A stretch of DNA of 29,664 nucleotides from Bacteroidales bacterium (GCA_023228725.1 JALOAQ010000021.1:1-29664), one strand, 5' to 3'; shown: positions 1-7,759, counted from the first letter of the stretch. Numbers and translations: made by a program. The notes: a model not told the origin generated them from the sequence alone.

Positions 1-609
1 ACAAAAGTCTTTATTCAGTATAAACATTATTTTAATAATATGAATTTGAGGGCTAGTTTGAATTATTTGAATTTTGATATGAATAATGAAAGACTTGATA
101 TTCTTGGTTCATCACGCGATACGCTTTTTAAAGACAATGATACACTTTTAGTAGATAGTTTGAGTTTTAGAAAGTTTTATTATGATGTTTATTCTTATGA
201 TTTGAGACTTGGCTTGGAAGCTGCTTTTCCAAATAAAGGATATAGATTTTATTTAGGTTCCGGACTTATTTTAGGTTATCATTATTTGGGTGAGAATTAT
301 TATCATTATAAAAAATCTTATGAGGGTTATCCAAGTTTAAATGTAAATAATCCTATTCCTTTTTCTGAAATTGCAGGTTTTAGAAAAACACGATTTTTTA
401 AAACAGGTCTAGATTTTACTGTTGGTGTTGATATTAATATTACGCCTAATTTTGTGATTTCTGTTCAATATGCCCCAGAATTAGTTTATTATCATAGAAT
501 TAGTGATGAGTTTTCGGATCCAGATAATTTTTTTGATGGCAAAAGTGTGTCAAATAGTTTGAACTTTGTTCCAGATTATATTGATTTGGTATTTAATATT
601 AGGTTTTAG
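1..609 (+). CDS. outer-membrane beta-barrel protein, 3' part (5' end outside window)
   Basis: The reading frame is open to the first base of the window, so about 202 C-terminal residues are seen and the internal Met at base 40 is unlikely to be the start. The protein is rich in alternating aromatic and polar residues (YRFYLGSGLILGYHY, FTVGVDINITPNFVISVQY), the pattern of amphipathic beta-strands, and ends in VFNIRF with a terminal Phe, as expected for a barrel recognised by the BAM machinery. It resembles the small outer-membrane beta-barrel proteins common in Bacteroidota, probably of unknown cargo. Its TAG stop lies inside a TTTAGTTGTTAGTG motif that recurs in the repeat islands of this window, and a deleted IS begins 12 bases after it. 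Barrel fold is an inference from pattern; a specific function cannot be given. Confidence 0.6.
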   Translation, partial: TKVFIQYKHYFNNMNLRASLNYLNFDMNNERLDILGSSRDTLFKDNDTLLVDSLSFRKFYYDVYSYDLRLGLEAAFPNKGYRFYLGSGLILGYHYLGENYYHYKKSYEGYPSLNVNNPIPFSEIAGFRKTRFFKTGLDFTVGVDINITPNFVISVQYAPELVYYHRISDEFSDPDNFFDGKSVSNSLNFVPDYIDLVFNIRF

Positions 610-621
610 TTGTTAGTGTCA

Positions 622-874
622 TGTCCTGAAATAGGTTTACACCTTAAAATTAAAAAAGATATGACAAAACGTAAGAAAACAACAATTCGGTACAGTAATT
701 GCTTCAAGCTACAAGTAGTAGAAGAAATCGAAAAGAATGGGTTAAGTATAGAAGAGTGTCGTCGCAAATATGACATAAGAGGCGGTGCAACAATTCAATC
801 TTGGCTTCGTTTATTCGGTAAACAATATTTAATGAATAAAATGTATGACAAATGTGTCAACTTTTTTCAGGACA
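622..874 (+). mobile_element. internally deleted IS3-like element (MITE-like), 253 bp, with terminal inverted repeats
   Basis: The left end (622-642, beginning TGTCCTGAAATAGG) and right end (854-874, ending TTTCAGGACA) are inverted repeats matching at 18 of 21 positions. Between them lies only the start of an IS3-family OrfA. The rest of orfA and the whole integrase orfB are missing, so the element can move only if a full copy elsewhere supplies transposase. No convincing target-site duplication is visible on the flanks. The same left-end sequence occurs alone at 26455-26483 in the opposite orientation. Confidence 0.75.
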
Positions 875-915
875 AGACATCTTCGCATTTCGCTTCGTTC
901 AATGCTCGAAGATGA
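661..915 (+). pseudogene. truncated IS3-family transposase OrfA (N-terminal HTH only)
   Basis: From the ATG at 661 the first 60 or so residues (MTKRKKTTIRYSN, then LSIEECRRKYDIRGGATIQSW and KQYLMNK) match the helix-turn-helix start of IS3-family OrfA proteins, which bind the IS ends. Family members normally run to roughly 100-130 residues with a leucine-zipper-like coiled coil and are followed by a frameshifted DDE integrase. Here homology stops at KQYLMNK, and the remaining codons (MYDKCVNFFQDK onward) are the right inverted repeat and adjacent repeat DNA read as protein. The frame can also be opened at a TTG at 610, but that lies outside the element. I regard it as a remnant. A residual DNA-binding peptide acting on related IS ends is conceivable but unsupported. 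Confidence 0.8.
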
Positions 916-980
916 CAACCACGAATTACACGAATTTACACTAATTTTTACTTCTTGCATTTCGCTACGCTCAAAACGAG
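875..980 (+). repeat. mosaic repeat island, hairpin part (copy 1)
   Basis: It contains two similar hairpins. The first has stem CATCTTCG/CGAAGATG (879-886 with the complement ending at 914). The second has stem CTTCTTG/CGAGAAG around a loop CATTTCGCTACGCTC. They are joined by a segment CAACCACGAATTACACGAAT. Read in reverse complement, 26336-26430 has the same parts in the same order with only a few substitutions. No coding potential is visible. Confidence 0.75.
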
Positions 981-1046
981 AAGTTAAAAGTTGAAAGTGA
1001 AAAGTCGAAAGAGCTTCTCACATTTCGCCCACTAACAACTAAACTA
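981..1046 (+). repeat. mosaic repeat island, tract part (copy 1), reaching the kdsA stop codon
   Basis: A run of degenerate AAAAGTTGAAAGT units is followed by a version of the 17-bp core TGCTTCTCGCATTTCGC (1012-1028, two mismatches) and by CACTAACAACTAAA. The same three-part order is found at 6022-6129 and, inverted, at 26239-26306. The last three bases are the kdsA stop codon. Confidence 0.8.
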
Positions 1047-1844
1047 CACTATCGCTTTTTTAATTCTCACAAGTTTTTCTAATAAGCCGTCAAGCAAACT
1101 TAATTTTAACATATTAGCTCCGTCTGATAATGCGTTTTTTGGTTCCGGATGAGTTTCAATAAAAAGACCGTCTGCTCCAACTACAAGCCCAGCTTTTGCC
1201 ATGTGCTCAATCATTTCGGGTTGACCACCTGTAACTCCGCTTGTTTGGTTTGGCTGTTGTAAACTATGAGTAACGTCAAGTACTACAGGGTAGCCAAAAG
1301 TTTTCATTATGGGGATACTACGAAAATCAATAACTAAATCTTGATAACCAAATGTAGTTCCACGTTCGCAAAGCATAATATTTTTATTACCTGTAGAAAG
1401 AATTTTTTCAGCCGCAAACTTCATAGAATCAGGCGATAAAAATTGACCTTTTTTTATATTTACAAATCTGCCTGTTTTCCCTGCAGCAAGCAATAAATCG
1501 GTTTGGCGACACAAAAAAGCCGGAATTTGAACTATATCTGCAAGTTGTGCAGCAATTTCAGCTTCTTCGGGAGAGTGAATATCTGTGCAAATATGTAAAT
1601 TTAATTCTTGCTTTACTTTTGATAGAATTTCTAATGCTTTTTCATCGCCTAAGCTTGTGAATGAGCTTAGACTACTGCGATTGGCTTTTCTATACGATGA
1701 TTTGAAAATTAATTGAATATTATGCTTTTTGCATAAATCTTTTAAAACTTTTGCAGTGTGTAAAGTAATTTCTTCATTTTCTACTACGCAAGGACCGGCA
1801 ATTAAAAAAAAATGTGCCGAATTATCTAAAATTAAGTTTTCCAC
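1044..1844 (-). CDS. kdsA: 3-deoxy-8-phosphooctulonate synthase (KDO-8-phosphate synthase), metal-dependent class
   Basis: Condenses phosphoenolpyruvate with arabinose-5-phosphate to give Kdo-8-phosphate, the precursor of the Kdo of LPS; cytoplasmic. All of the TIM-barrel is present (266 aa, usual length). Key motifs are IAGPCV near residue 19, FKSSYRKANRSS (48-59), TDIHSPEEA, CERGTTFGY, LDVTHSLQQPN (H193), ETHPEP (E230) and SDGANM (D241). Cys19 stands where metal-independent enzymes such as that of E. coli carry Asn, so with H193, E230 and D241 it completes the metal site of the metal-dependent class. It is transcribed divergently from mqnA with a TAnnTTTG box on the minus strand at 1866-1873. 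Its stop codon is the first three bases of a repeat island. ATG at 1844 is the only reasonable start. Confidence 0.96.
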   Translation of the reverse strand: MENLILDNSAHFFLIAGPCVVENEEITLHTAKVLKDLCKKHNIQLIFKSSYRKANRSSLSSFTSLGDEKALEILSKVKQELNLHICTDIHSPEEAEIAAQLADIVQIPAFLCRQTDLLLAAGKTGRFVNIKKGQFLSPDSMKFAAEKILSTGNKNIMLCERGTTFGYQDLVIDFRSIPIMKTFGYPVVLDVTHSLQQPNQTSGVTGGQPEMIEHMAKAGLVVGADGLFIETHPEPKNALSDGANMLKLSLLDGLLEKLVRIKKAIV

Positions 1845-1865
1845 GTTAAATTAATTATGTTTTTA

Positions 1866-1873
1866 CAAAAATA
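1866..1873 (-). promoter_or_regulatory. putative -7 promoter box of kdsA
   Basis: CAAAAATA on the plus strand reads TATTTTTG on the minus strand (TAnnTTTG), about 21 bases upstream of the kdsA ATG. No clear TTTG at -33 is visible. Confidence 0.45.
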
Positions 1874-1908
1874 TAAAATTATATCAGTTTTTAAATCTAA
1901 AATTTGAT

Positions 1909-1916
1909 TAATTTTG
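1909..1916 (+). promoter_or_regulatory. putative -7 promoter box of mqnA
   Basis: TAATTTTG fits TAnnTTTG and lies 14 bases before the ATG at 1931, implying a very short leader. It overlaps the alternative upstream TTG start at 1904, which argues against that start. Confidence 0.5.
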
Positions 1917-1930
1917 TTGCAAAAAAAACA

Positions 1931-2680
1931 ATGTATAGAATTTCTTTAGTTTCTTACTCAAATACTTTGCCTTTTAAAGAGGCTTTATATAATTCTGAAT
2001 TTATTTTAAAAAATGCAATACTACAAGAACGCAATCCGGCTTTGTGTGCAGAAGATATTTTTACAGATAAAGCCGATATCTCATTAATGCCTATTGGTGC
2101 ATTTCCTATTCCTAAAAATTTAAAAATTATAAGTGATTATTGTTTGGCTGCTAAAAATAAGGTTGAATCTGTGCTTTTAGTTTCTCAAAAAGAAAAAGAA
2201 AAAATAAAAACTGTAATTTTAGATTATCAATCACGAAGCTCTGTAAAATATATTAAAATTTTAGCTGAAAAATTTTGGAATTTAAACTATTTATATCAAA
2301 ATGCAGAGGAAAATTTTTTAGATTTAATTGAAGGAGATACTGCTGCTGTTGTTATTGGAGATAGAGCTTTAAATATTAGAAATTCTGTGAAATTCAAATA
2401 TGATATAGCCGAAGAATGGTTTAAATTTACAGGAAAACCTGCACTTTTTGCAGTTTGGATAGCAAATAATAAGGTTGATGAAAATTTTATTGCAGAATTT
2501 AATAAAGTTTTAAAATTTGGAGTGGAAAATAGAAAACAAATTGCTCATAATAATAAGCATTTATACAAAAATTTTGATTTAATTGATTATTTAACCAATT
2601 GCATGGATTATTATTATGATGAAAATAAACAAGAAAGTTTAAAATTATTTGAGCAACTTTATTCCGAAATTATTGGATAA
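1931..2680 (+). CDS. mqnA: chorismate dehydratase (futalosine menaquinone pathway)
   Basis: MqnA removes water from chorismate to give 3-[(1-carboxyvinyl)oxy]benzoate, the first step of the futalosine route to menaquinone. The protein of 249 aa has the periplasmic-binding-protein-like fold of the MqnA/MqnD family, with the N-terminal VSYSNTLPF (family VSYLNTLPF), ISLMPIGAFP, VESVLLVS, DYQSRSSV, VVIGDRAL and the C-terminal FTGKPALFAVW. I start at ATG 1931 (MYRISLVSY), since homologues begin just before this motif and a promoter box sits over the longer TTG start at 1904. It lacks a signal peptide, as expected for a cytoplasmic enzyme. No other mqn genes are in the window. It is divergent from kdsA, and the following gene has its own promoter box. 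Confidence 0.88.
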   Translation: MYRISLVSYSNTLPFKEALYNSEFILKNAILQERNPALCAEDIFTDKADISLMPIGAFPIPKNLKIISDYCLAAKNKVESVLLVSQKEKEKIKTVILDYQSRSSVKYIKILAEKFWNLNYLYQNAEENFLDLIEGDTAAVVIGDRALNIRNSVKFKYDIAEEWFKFTGKPALFAVWIANNKVDENFIAEFNKVLKFGVENRKQIAHNNKHLYKNFDLIDYLTNCMDYYYDENKQESLKLFEQLYSEIIG

Positions 2681-2684
2681 AAAC

Positions 2685-2692
2685 TATATTTG
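2685..2692 (+). promoter_or_regulatory. putative -7 promoter box upstream of the PorE-like gene
   Basis: TATATTTG matches TAnnTTTG exactly, begins 4 bases after the mqnA stop and lies 26 bases before the next ATG. No -33 TTTG at the expected spacing. Confidence 0.45.
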
Positions 2693-2718
2693 TAAATTCT
2701 ATATAAAATTAATTTGAA

Positions 2719-4302
2719 ATGAGAAAATTTTTTGGATTACTTGTAATTTTGGTTTTTTGGTTTAGTCATTTATCCGCCCAAAATAAGCTAAATCATTCTG
2801 ATTGGAAAATGACACAGGCAAAAATGATGACAGAGGATAACAGATTTAAAGATGCAATTCAAATATATTCAGAATTGTATAAGGATTTTTCAGAAGATGC
2901 TTTTTTAAATTATAGGCTTGCTTTATGTAATTTTTCAATAAATAATTTTTTAGAAGCATTGAATTTTATTAAAATTGCCATTAAAAATTGTGATGAAAAT
3001 TCATTATTAAATGATTTTTATTTCTTAAGCTCAAAAATTCATCATAGATTAAATCAATTTTCTGAAGCTAAGACCATGATTTCTAAAATTTCCTTGGATG
3101 ATGATTCTGATTTGTTTGCAGAAATTAATTTTATTTTAAAACAAATTGATAATGCAATAAAATTATCAAAAACGCCGCTTGATTTAGAACCAAAAAATTG
3201 TGGTCCTCTTATTAATTCGGAATTTAATGAATTTTATCCTGTTTTTTCAGCTCAGTTAAACAAAATTTATTTTACAAGTGATAGAAATTATAAACAAGGA
3301 CAAGAAATTAATGAAATTACAAAATTTTATAATTATTCAGTTTTTGAAAGTTTATTAAATGAAAAGAAGGAATTTGCTAAGCCTCAACTTGTTGATGAAA
3401 TTTGGGCAGAAGGAAAAAACTTTATTTTAAATTCTGTTTCTGCAGGCGATCAAGTTTATTATTTATATAAAAATACTCCTGCTTTAAAAGATAATGGCAA
3501 TATTTATACAGATACTCAAGATACTGAAGATGATTTTACTGATGCAGTTTTAATTGATGGAGATAGCTTAAATACTCGTTTTTATGAGGCTTCGGCAAGT
3601 TATGATTATTTGAATGACAAACTATATTTAGTTAGTAATAGAAAAGATAGAAATAAACAAAATTCAAGTGTTTTTATGTCTAAAATGTCTAAAAATAAAT
3701 ATTCAGAACCTAAAATTGTAAATGCTTTATCTTCAGATTTTAATGATAATTTTATTTATGTTCACCCAAACCAAACTTTTGCCGTAATTGCAAGTGATAA
3801 TGATAAATCAATGGGTGGGTTTGATTTGTTTATAAGCATAAATATTAAAGGAAAATGGTCTGAACCTGAAAATATGGCTTATCCTTTTAATTCTTCAGGA
3901 AATGAAACTCAATTTACACTTTCTAATGATGGTAAAACTGCATATATAGCTTCTGACCGTGCAGGAGGATATGGTGGATATGATATTTATGAAGTGGATT
4001 TTGAAAAATATATTACAGAAAAACTATCTTATTTGCCGGCTTTAACTTATTATAAAATTGGAGTATTTAATGATGAAGCTGAAGAAATAACTGAAGCTAT
4101 AGTGAAAATTAAAAGTAAAACAAAGCCTAAATTAAATATAAAAACTCAAACAAATTTAGAAGGATATTGTTATTTTAACTTAACTGATAATTCTGATTAT
4201 ATTATTGAAATAACTGCGAAAAATTATCAAAAATTAAGTGTAGAATTAAGTCCTGATACATCAGGCTATGTAGAAAAAGATTTTGAATTAATAAAAAAAT
4301 AA
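2719..4302 (+). CDS. TPR/PD40 (PorE-like) exported protein without OmpA domain
   Basis: A signal peptide (residues 1-20, ending LSAQ) is followed by TPR-like helices (about 25-150: FKDAIQIYSELYKDF, LNYRLALCNFSINNFLEAL), then PD40/WD40-like beta-propeller blades (about 165-435: FYPVFSAQLNKIYFTSDR, FAVIASDNDKSMGGFDLF, QFTLSNDGKTAYIASDR) and a carboxypeptidase-regulatory-like beta-sandwich (about 440-525). This is the domain order of PorE, a periplasmic component of the type IX secretion system that normally ends in a peptidoglycan-binding OmpA domain. Here the frame stops after the beta-sandwich at 527 aa, so the anchor is missing. It is probably a periplasmic scaffold, and a T9SS role is only suggested by resemblance. 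The GNAT gene follows after 2 bases, so the two are likely cotranscribed. Confidence 0.75.
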   Translation: MRKFFGLLVILVFWFSHLSAQNKLNHSDWKMTQAKMMTEDNRFKDAIQIYSELYKDFSEDAFLNYRLALCNFSINNFLEALNFIKIAIKNCDENSLLNDFYFLSSKIHHRLNQFSEAKTMISKISLDDDSDLFAEINFILKQIDNAIKLSKTPLDLEPKNCGPLINSEFNEFYPVFSAQLNKIYFTSDRNYKQGQEINEITKFYNYSVFESLLNEKKEFAKPQLVDEIWAEGKNFILNSVSAGDQVYYLYKNTPALKDNGNIYTDTQDTEDDFTDAVLIDGDSLNTRFYEASASYDYLNDKLYLVSNRKDRNKQNSSVFMSKMSKNKYSEPKIVNALSSDFNDNFIYVHPNQTFAVIASDNDKSMGGFDLFISINIKGKWSEPENMAYPFNSSGNETQFTLSNDGKTAYIASDRAGGYGGYDIYEVDFEKYITEKLSYLPALTYYKIGVFNDEAEEITEAIVKIKSKTKPKLNIKTQTNLEGYCYFNLTDNSDYIIEITAKNYQKLSVELSPDTSGYVEKDFELIKK

Positions 4303-4304
4303 AA

Positions 4305-4721
4305 ATGAATTTGCAAATTAAGGAGTTTGAGTCTAAGTATTATGATGAGATGAATATTTTGTGGCAACTTACCGACATGGGAGGAGCTTATCGTGGTGAT
4401 AATTTGGAAATTATTCATAATTCAATAAAAATGGGAGGGGCTTTATACCTTTTATTTGATAATGAAATTATGATAGGAACTTCGTGGATTACAAATGATG
4501 GCAGGAGGCTTTATTTACATCATTTTTGTATTCACCCCGATTATCAAGGCAAAGGACTTAGCAAATTATTGATGGATAAATCTATGGAATTTGCAAGAAA
4601 AGTCGGTTTGCAAATAAAATTAGAAGTGCATAGAGAAAATATTGTAGCTCGTAATCTTTATGATAAATATGCTTTTAAATATTTGGGAGATTACGATATT
4701 TTTATTGTGAGGGAATATTAA
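4305..4721 (+). CDS. GNAT family N-acetyltransferase
   Basis: A 138-aa single GNAT domain. Strand/helix motif A is clear, HFCIHPDYQGKGLSKLLMD (about residues 72-91), with the Q/R-x-x-G-x-G/A pyrophosphate loop for acetyl-CoA as QGKGLS. Motif B follows as LEVHRENIVARNLYDKYAFKYLGDY. The substrate cannot be told from sequence; proteins of this type acetylate small amines or protein N-termini. The start codon is 2 bases after the stop of the PorE-like gene and the stop is 7 bases before the MATE exporter, so the three genes are probably one transcription unit. Confidence 0.88.
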   Translation: MNLQIKEFESKYYDEMNILWQLTDMGGAYRGDNLEIIHNSIKMGGALYLLFDNEIMIGTSWITNDGRRLYLHHFCIHPDYQGKGLSKLLMDKSMEFARKVGLQIKLEVHRENIVARNLYDKYAFKYLGDYDIFIVREY

Positions 4722-4728
4722 TTTTATT

Positions 4729-6042
4729 TTGAGAAAACAAATTTTAAACTTAGCATATCCTGCAATTATAAGTAATATTACTGTACCTTTAGTTGGTTTA
4801 GTTGATATTGCTTTAGTTGGAAGACTGGGTTCTGCAGCTTATATTGGAGGCGTTGGTTTTGCAAGCATAGTTTTTTCTTTTATATATTCAGGTCTTGGTT
4901 TTTTAAGAATGAGTACTAATGGGCTTACAGCACAGGCTTATGGTGCTTCAAATTTTAGAGAAGCAAACTCAATTTTAGTTAGGGCTGTTATTTTAGGTGT
5001 TTTTAGTGGCTTACTCTTAATTGTTTTGCAAGTTCCTTTGGAAAAGCTTTTGATAAGCGTTTTTAACTCTTCGCCGGAATCTTTAAAATATGCTTCTGAA
5101 TATTTTTATGTGAGAATTTATGCCACACCAGCAAGTCTTTCTGTAATAGCTTTTATGGGTTGGTTTGTTGGAATGCAAGATACAAAAACTCCAATGTGGC
5201 TTACTTTAATTATTAGCATAGCAAATATTGTTTTTAGTCTTTTATTTGTGGTTTATTTTCAAATGGGAATTAAAGGAGTAGCTCTTGGAACTGTTATTGC
5301 TCAATATTTAGGGCTTGTTTCTTCTATTTTATTTTATTTTAAAAAATATAAATCTTATTCTCTTTTTATAAACAAAAATTCAATTTTAAAATTTGATGAA
5401 ATAAAACGATTTTTTAATATTAGTAAAGATATTTTTATACGTTCTATTTTGCTTACAGGAAGTTTTTTTCTATTTAATATTGTTTCCGCAGATTTTGGAG
5501 ATGATATTTTAGCTTTAAATTCAGTAATGCTACAATTTTTGTGGTTTTTTGCCTATTTTGCAGATGGTTTTGCTAATGCAGGTGGTAGTATTGCAGGAAA
5601 ATATAAAGGAGCTAAAAATTTAAAACTTCTAAATGAAACAATAAAAGAATCTTTGAGATTAGGGTTTCACGTAGCCATTGCTTTTACACTTATTTATGTG
5701 GTTTTTTCCAAGCAGTTTATAAATATTTTAACCGATAGTGCTAAGGTAATCATTCTTTTTGAAACTTATGGTTTTTGGGTTTGGTTAATTCCTTTAACTG
5801 GCTTTGCTGCTTTTATTTATGATGGAATTTATATTGGAATTACTGAATCAAAAATAATGAGGAATCTTATGATTTTCTCAATTTTAATTGTTTTTGTCCC
5901 ACTTTTATTTATCGCAAAACTTTATCTTGGAAATCATGGAATGTGGGCAGTTTTAATTTTAATGCTTTTAACAAGAGGAATTGGGCTGAAAATTTATATT
6001 AAGAAAGCGGTGGAAATAAAGGAGTTAAAAGTTAAAAGTTGA
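4729..6042 (+). CDS. MATE family efflux transporter (DinF-like)
   Basis: A multidrug/cation antiporter of the inner membrane, with about 12 hydrophobic segments over 437 aa, the usual length. The N-terminal LAYPAIISNITVPLVGLVDIALVGRLGS and AQAYGAS are diagnostic of the MATE fold and closest to the DinF branch. The start appears to be TTG at 4729 (MRKQILNLAYP); no in-frame ATG lies near it and the hydrophobic first helix begins at residue 6. The last six residues (ELKVKS) and the TGA stop are encoded by the purine tract of a repeat island that begins near 6022, so the repeat has probably replaced the original C-terminal end. Substrate unknown. Confidence 0.9.
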   Translation: MRKQILNLAYPAIISNITVPLVGLVDIALVGRLGSAAYIGGVGFASIVFSFIYSGLGFLRMSTNGLTAQAYGASNFREANSILVRAVILGVFSGLLLIVLQVPLEKLLISVFNSSPESLKYASEYFYVRIYATPASLSVIAFMGWFVGMQDTKTPMWLTLIISIANIVFSLLFVVYFQMGIKGVALGTVIAQYLGLVSSILFYFKKYKSYSLFINKNSILKFDEIKRFFNISKDIFIRSILLTGSFFLFNIVSADFGDDILALNSVMLQFLWFFAYFADGFANAGGSIAGKYKGAKNLKLLNETIKESLRLGFHVAIAFTLIYVVFSKQFINILTDSAKVIILFETYGFWVWLIPLTGFAAFIYDGIYIGITESKIMRNLMIFSILIVFVPLLFIAKLYLGNHGMWAVLILMLLTRGIGLKIYIKKAVEIKELKVKS

Positions 6043-6129
6043 AAGTCTATAAAGTCTGGAAAGTCGAAAAGTGCTTCTCGCATTTCGCCCTCTAACAACT
6101 AAATACTAAGCACTAACAACTAAATACTA
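6022..6129 (+). repeat. mosaic repeat island (copy 2) between convergent genes
   Basis: AGTTAAAAGTTAAAAGTTGA and further GAAAGTC units lead to an exact copy of the 17-bp core TGCTTCTCGCATTTCGC (6072-6088), followed by two exact copies of CTAACAACTAAATACTA (6092-6108 and 6113-6129). The first bases encode the C-terminus of the MATE protein and the last three are the stop codon of the convergent DUF2141 gene. It occupies the entire space between the two genes. Confidence 0.85.
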
Positions 6130-6558
6130 CATATATCTAATCCTTATTTCTACAGTTTTATGTTTTCCGCTGTCTAATTTGAATTTGAAGTTATCAAATT
6201 TGGGTTTTGACATGCCACTGTGATAATAATCGGAAAAACCAAAGCCTTCTTGTGGAATAAAAAACGAATAATCCATTTTTCCATTACTGTTCTCATCGTC
6301 TAATACGCAAACACCGTATGTGCCGACAGGAATATCATCAAAGTTTATAGTGATTTTACCGTTTTTTAAATCTTTTTTATTTATATACTTTTCAATTTTA
6401 GGATTTTCAACTTTATAGTCTTTTTCGCTTGTGAAAAAAGCTAAACGAATTTTACCAATAGTGTTTTTTATTCCTGTAATATTAAAAGTAATTTTTTGAG
6501 AATATGAAGCTGTGCTTAAAGCAAGCAATAAAATTAAAATAATGTTAAATTTTTTCAT
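6127..6558 (-). CDS. DUF2141 family secreted protein
   Basis: A 143-aa protein starting at ATG 6558 (MKKFNIILILLL); the 9 bases upstream could be read as a TTG start but add nothing and approach the promoter. A Sec signal peptide ending SYSQ is followed by a small beta-sandwich with the DUF2141 signature: GKIRLAFF, IPVGTYGVCVLDDENSNGKMDY and FIPQEGFGFSD. The Asp/Asn-rich DDENSNGKMD loop resembles a calcium-binding loop, which is an inference. The function of the family is not established. A minus-strand TAAATTTG box lies at 6577-6584. The stop codon is supplied by the repeat island that separates it from the MATE gene. Confidence 0.85.
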   Translation of the reverse strand: MKKFNIILILLLALSTASYSQKITFNITGIKNTIGKIRLAFFTSEKDYKVENPKIEKYINKKDLKNGKITINFDDIPVGTYGVCVLDDENSNGKMDYSFFIPQEGFGFSDYYHSGMSKPKFDNFKFKLDSGKHKTVEIRIRYM

Positions 6559-6576
6559 AATAATCAAATTTTACAA

Positions 6577-6584
6577 CAAATTTA
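6577..6584 (-). promoter_or_regulatory. putative -7 promoter box of the DUF2141 gene
   Basis: CAAATTTA on the plus strand gives TAAATTTG on the minus strand, 18 bases upstream of the ATG at 6558. Confidence 0.45.
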
Positions 6585-6640
6585 CAAAAAAATATCTTAT
6601 TAAAAGTTCAATACACAAAATCTGAACCAAATTTTTATGT

Positions 6641-7759
6641 TTATTTTTCTTTTTCAATCTTTTCTTTAAATTTTAAAGGACTAAATCCAGTAAATCTTTT
6701 AAATACTGTGAAGAATGTTGATTTACTGCTAAATCCTGCGTCATAGCCAATTCCTTCTATTGAAAATTCTCTTCCAGGAAAATTCAAATTTTTAATTACC
6801 TCGTTTACTCTGTATTCGTTTACCAAATGATAAAAATTCTTACCTAATTCCGTACTTAAAACTTCAGTAATATGATAAGGGGGAATGTTTAATTGTTCGC
6901 TAAACATTCTCATATTGAAGTCAGGATGTAAATATGGTTTGTTGTTTTCCATATGGGCAATGATAGATTCTTTAATCTCTAATTTTCTTTCCTCAGATAA
7001 TGATGATTGCGAATATTTTTCTTTTTCCTTATCAGATGTTTTAGTCTCTTCAGAACCAGAGTTTCCATTTTCTAAATTAAGATATATTGCGCTTTGTCGT
7101 AAACCATAAAAACCTAAAATATAAATTAAAACTAATAAAGCAGAATAATTATATATATATTGTTTTAACCAAAAATTTGATAATCCTGCATTTAGACCTG
7201 CTATTAACATAGATAAAATTCCAAATAAATTATAAAATACTACTACAAATATTATCCATTTTAAATTTTTATCGTAATCAATATTTGAAAATTCCGTTTC
7301 TAATCGTTTTCTATGATAATACACCATCCTAGCACTACAAAAATTATATAAAAACCAAGAAATTACAGAAGCTACTGAAAAAGAATATCTAAACCAAGTT
7401 GTTGTATCGGATTCGAAAAAATCGTGTATAGAATATTTTTCTCGTAAAATATAAGCTCCTGATTCAAAAATAATAAATGGCAATAAGTGTAGGGTTTGTA
7501 ACCATTTTAACTTAAACCCAGGTTTTGTTAATGATTTTATATATAGGTAAAATGCAGGATTAAAAAGTAAAAATGACGATGAAAGCAAAGGTTCGCCCCA
7601 AATTAATATATCTATACCACATGTGATAAATTCTATTGCTAAAAGAAATAGCCAAGCACTTAAAATCCTATCCTGAATTTCCGGTTTTTTCTTAGCAGCA
7701 ATGATAATAGCAGCAAATAAACTTTGCGAAAATCCAACCCATATAATTGTAGAAACCAT
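6641..7759 (-). CDS. membrane-anchored AraC family transcriptional regulator
   Basis: The N-terminal 225 or so residues hold about seven hydrophobic segments (FSQSLFAAIIIAA, AWLFLLAIEFITCGIDILIW, FLLFNPAFYLYI, LLPFIIFES, WIIFVVVFYNLFGILSML, SALLVLIYILGFYGL). A charged linker (about 226-255) follows, then a C-terminal AraC double HTH (about 262-372) with LHPDFNMRMFSEQLNIPPYHITEVLS and the conserved second helix region GYDAGFSSKSTFFTVFKRFTGFSPLKFK. This architecture is frequent in Bacteroidota; the membrane part presumably senses a ligand or membrane state. It is divergent from the TetR/efflux operon, with a 220-bp shared upstream region containing a strong palindrome, but no evidence ties it to that operon. 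Start ATG 7759 is clear. Confidence 0.9.
   Translation of the reverse strand: MVSTIIWVGFSQSLFAAIIIAAKKKPEIQDRILSAWLFLLAIEFITCGIDILIWGEPLLSSSFLLFNPAFYLYIKSLTKPGFKLKWLQTLHLLPFIIFESGAYILREKYSIHDFFESDTTTWFRYSFSVASVISWFLYNFCSARMVYYHRKRLETEFSNIDYDKNLKWIIFVVVFYNLFGILSMLIAGLNAGLSNFWLKQYIYNYSALLVLIYILGFYGLRQSAIYLNLENGNSGSEETKTSDKEKEKYSQSSLSEERKLEIKESIIAHMENNKPYLHPDFNMRMFSEQLNIPPYHITEVLSTELGKNFYHLVNEYRVNEVIKNLNFPGREFSIEGIGYDAGFSSKSTFFTVFKRFTGFSPLKFKEKIEKEK

Larger units (their letters stand above)
605..1043. repeat. 14-bp inverted repeat pair (605-618 and 1030-1043) framing the IS remnant and repeat island
   Basis: TTTAGTTGTTAGTG at 605-618 and its exact reverse complement at 1030-1043 bracket the whole non-coding block. 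The stop codon of the upstream gene lies within the left copy (607-609), and the kdsA stop (1044-1046, minus strand) abuts the right copy. The same motif recurs at 6111-6124 and 26244-26257, with a 12-base version at 6092-6103. Confidence 0.8.

Noticed and set aside
610..660. Upstream TTG start for the OrfA remnant
   Set aside because: It lies outside the IS terminus and homology to OrfA begins at the ATG at 661.
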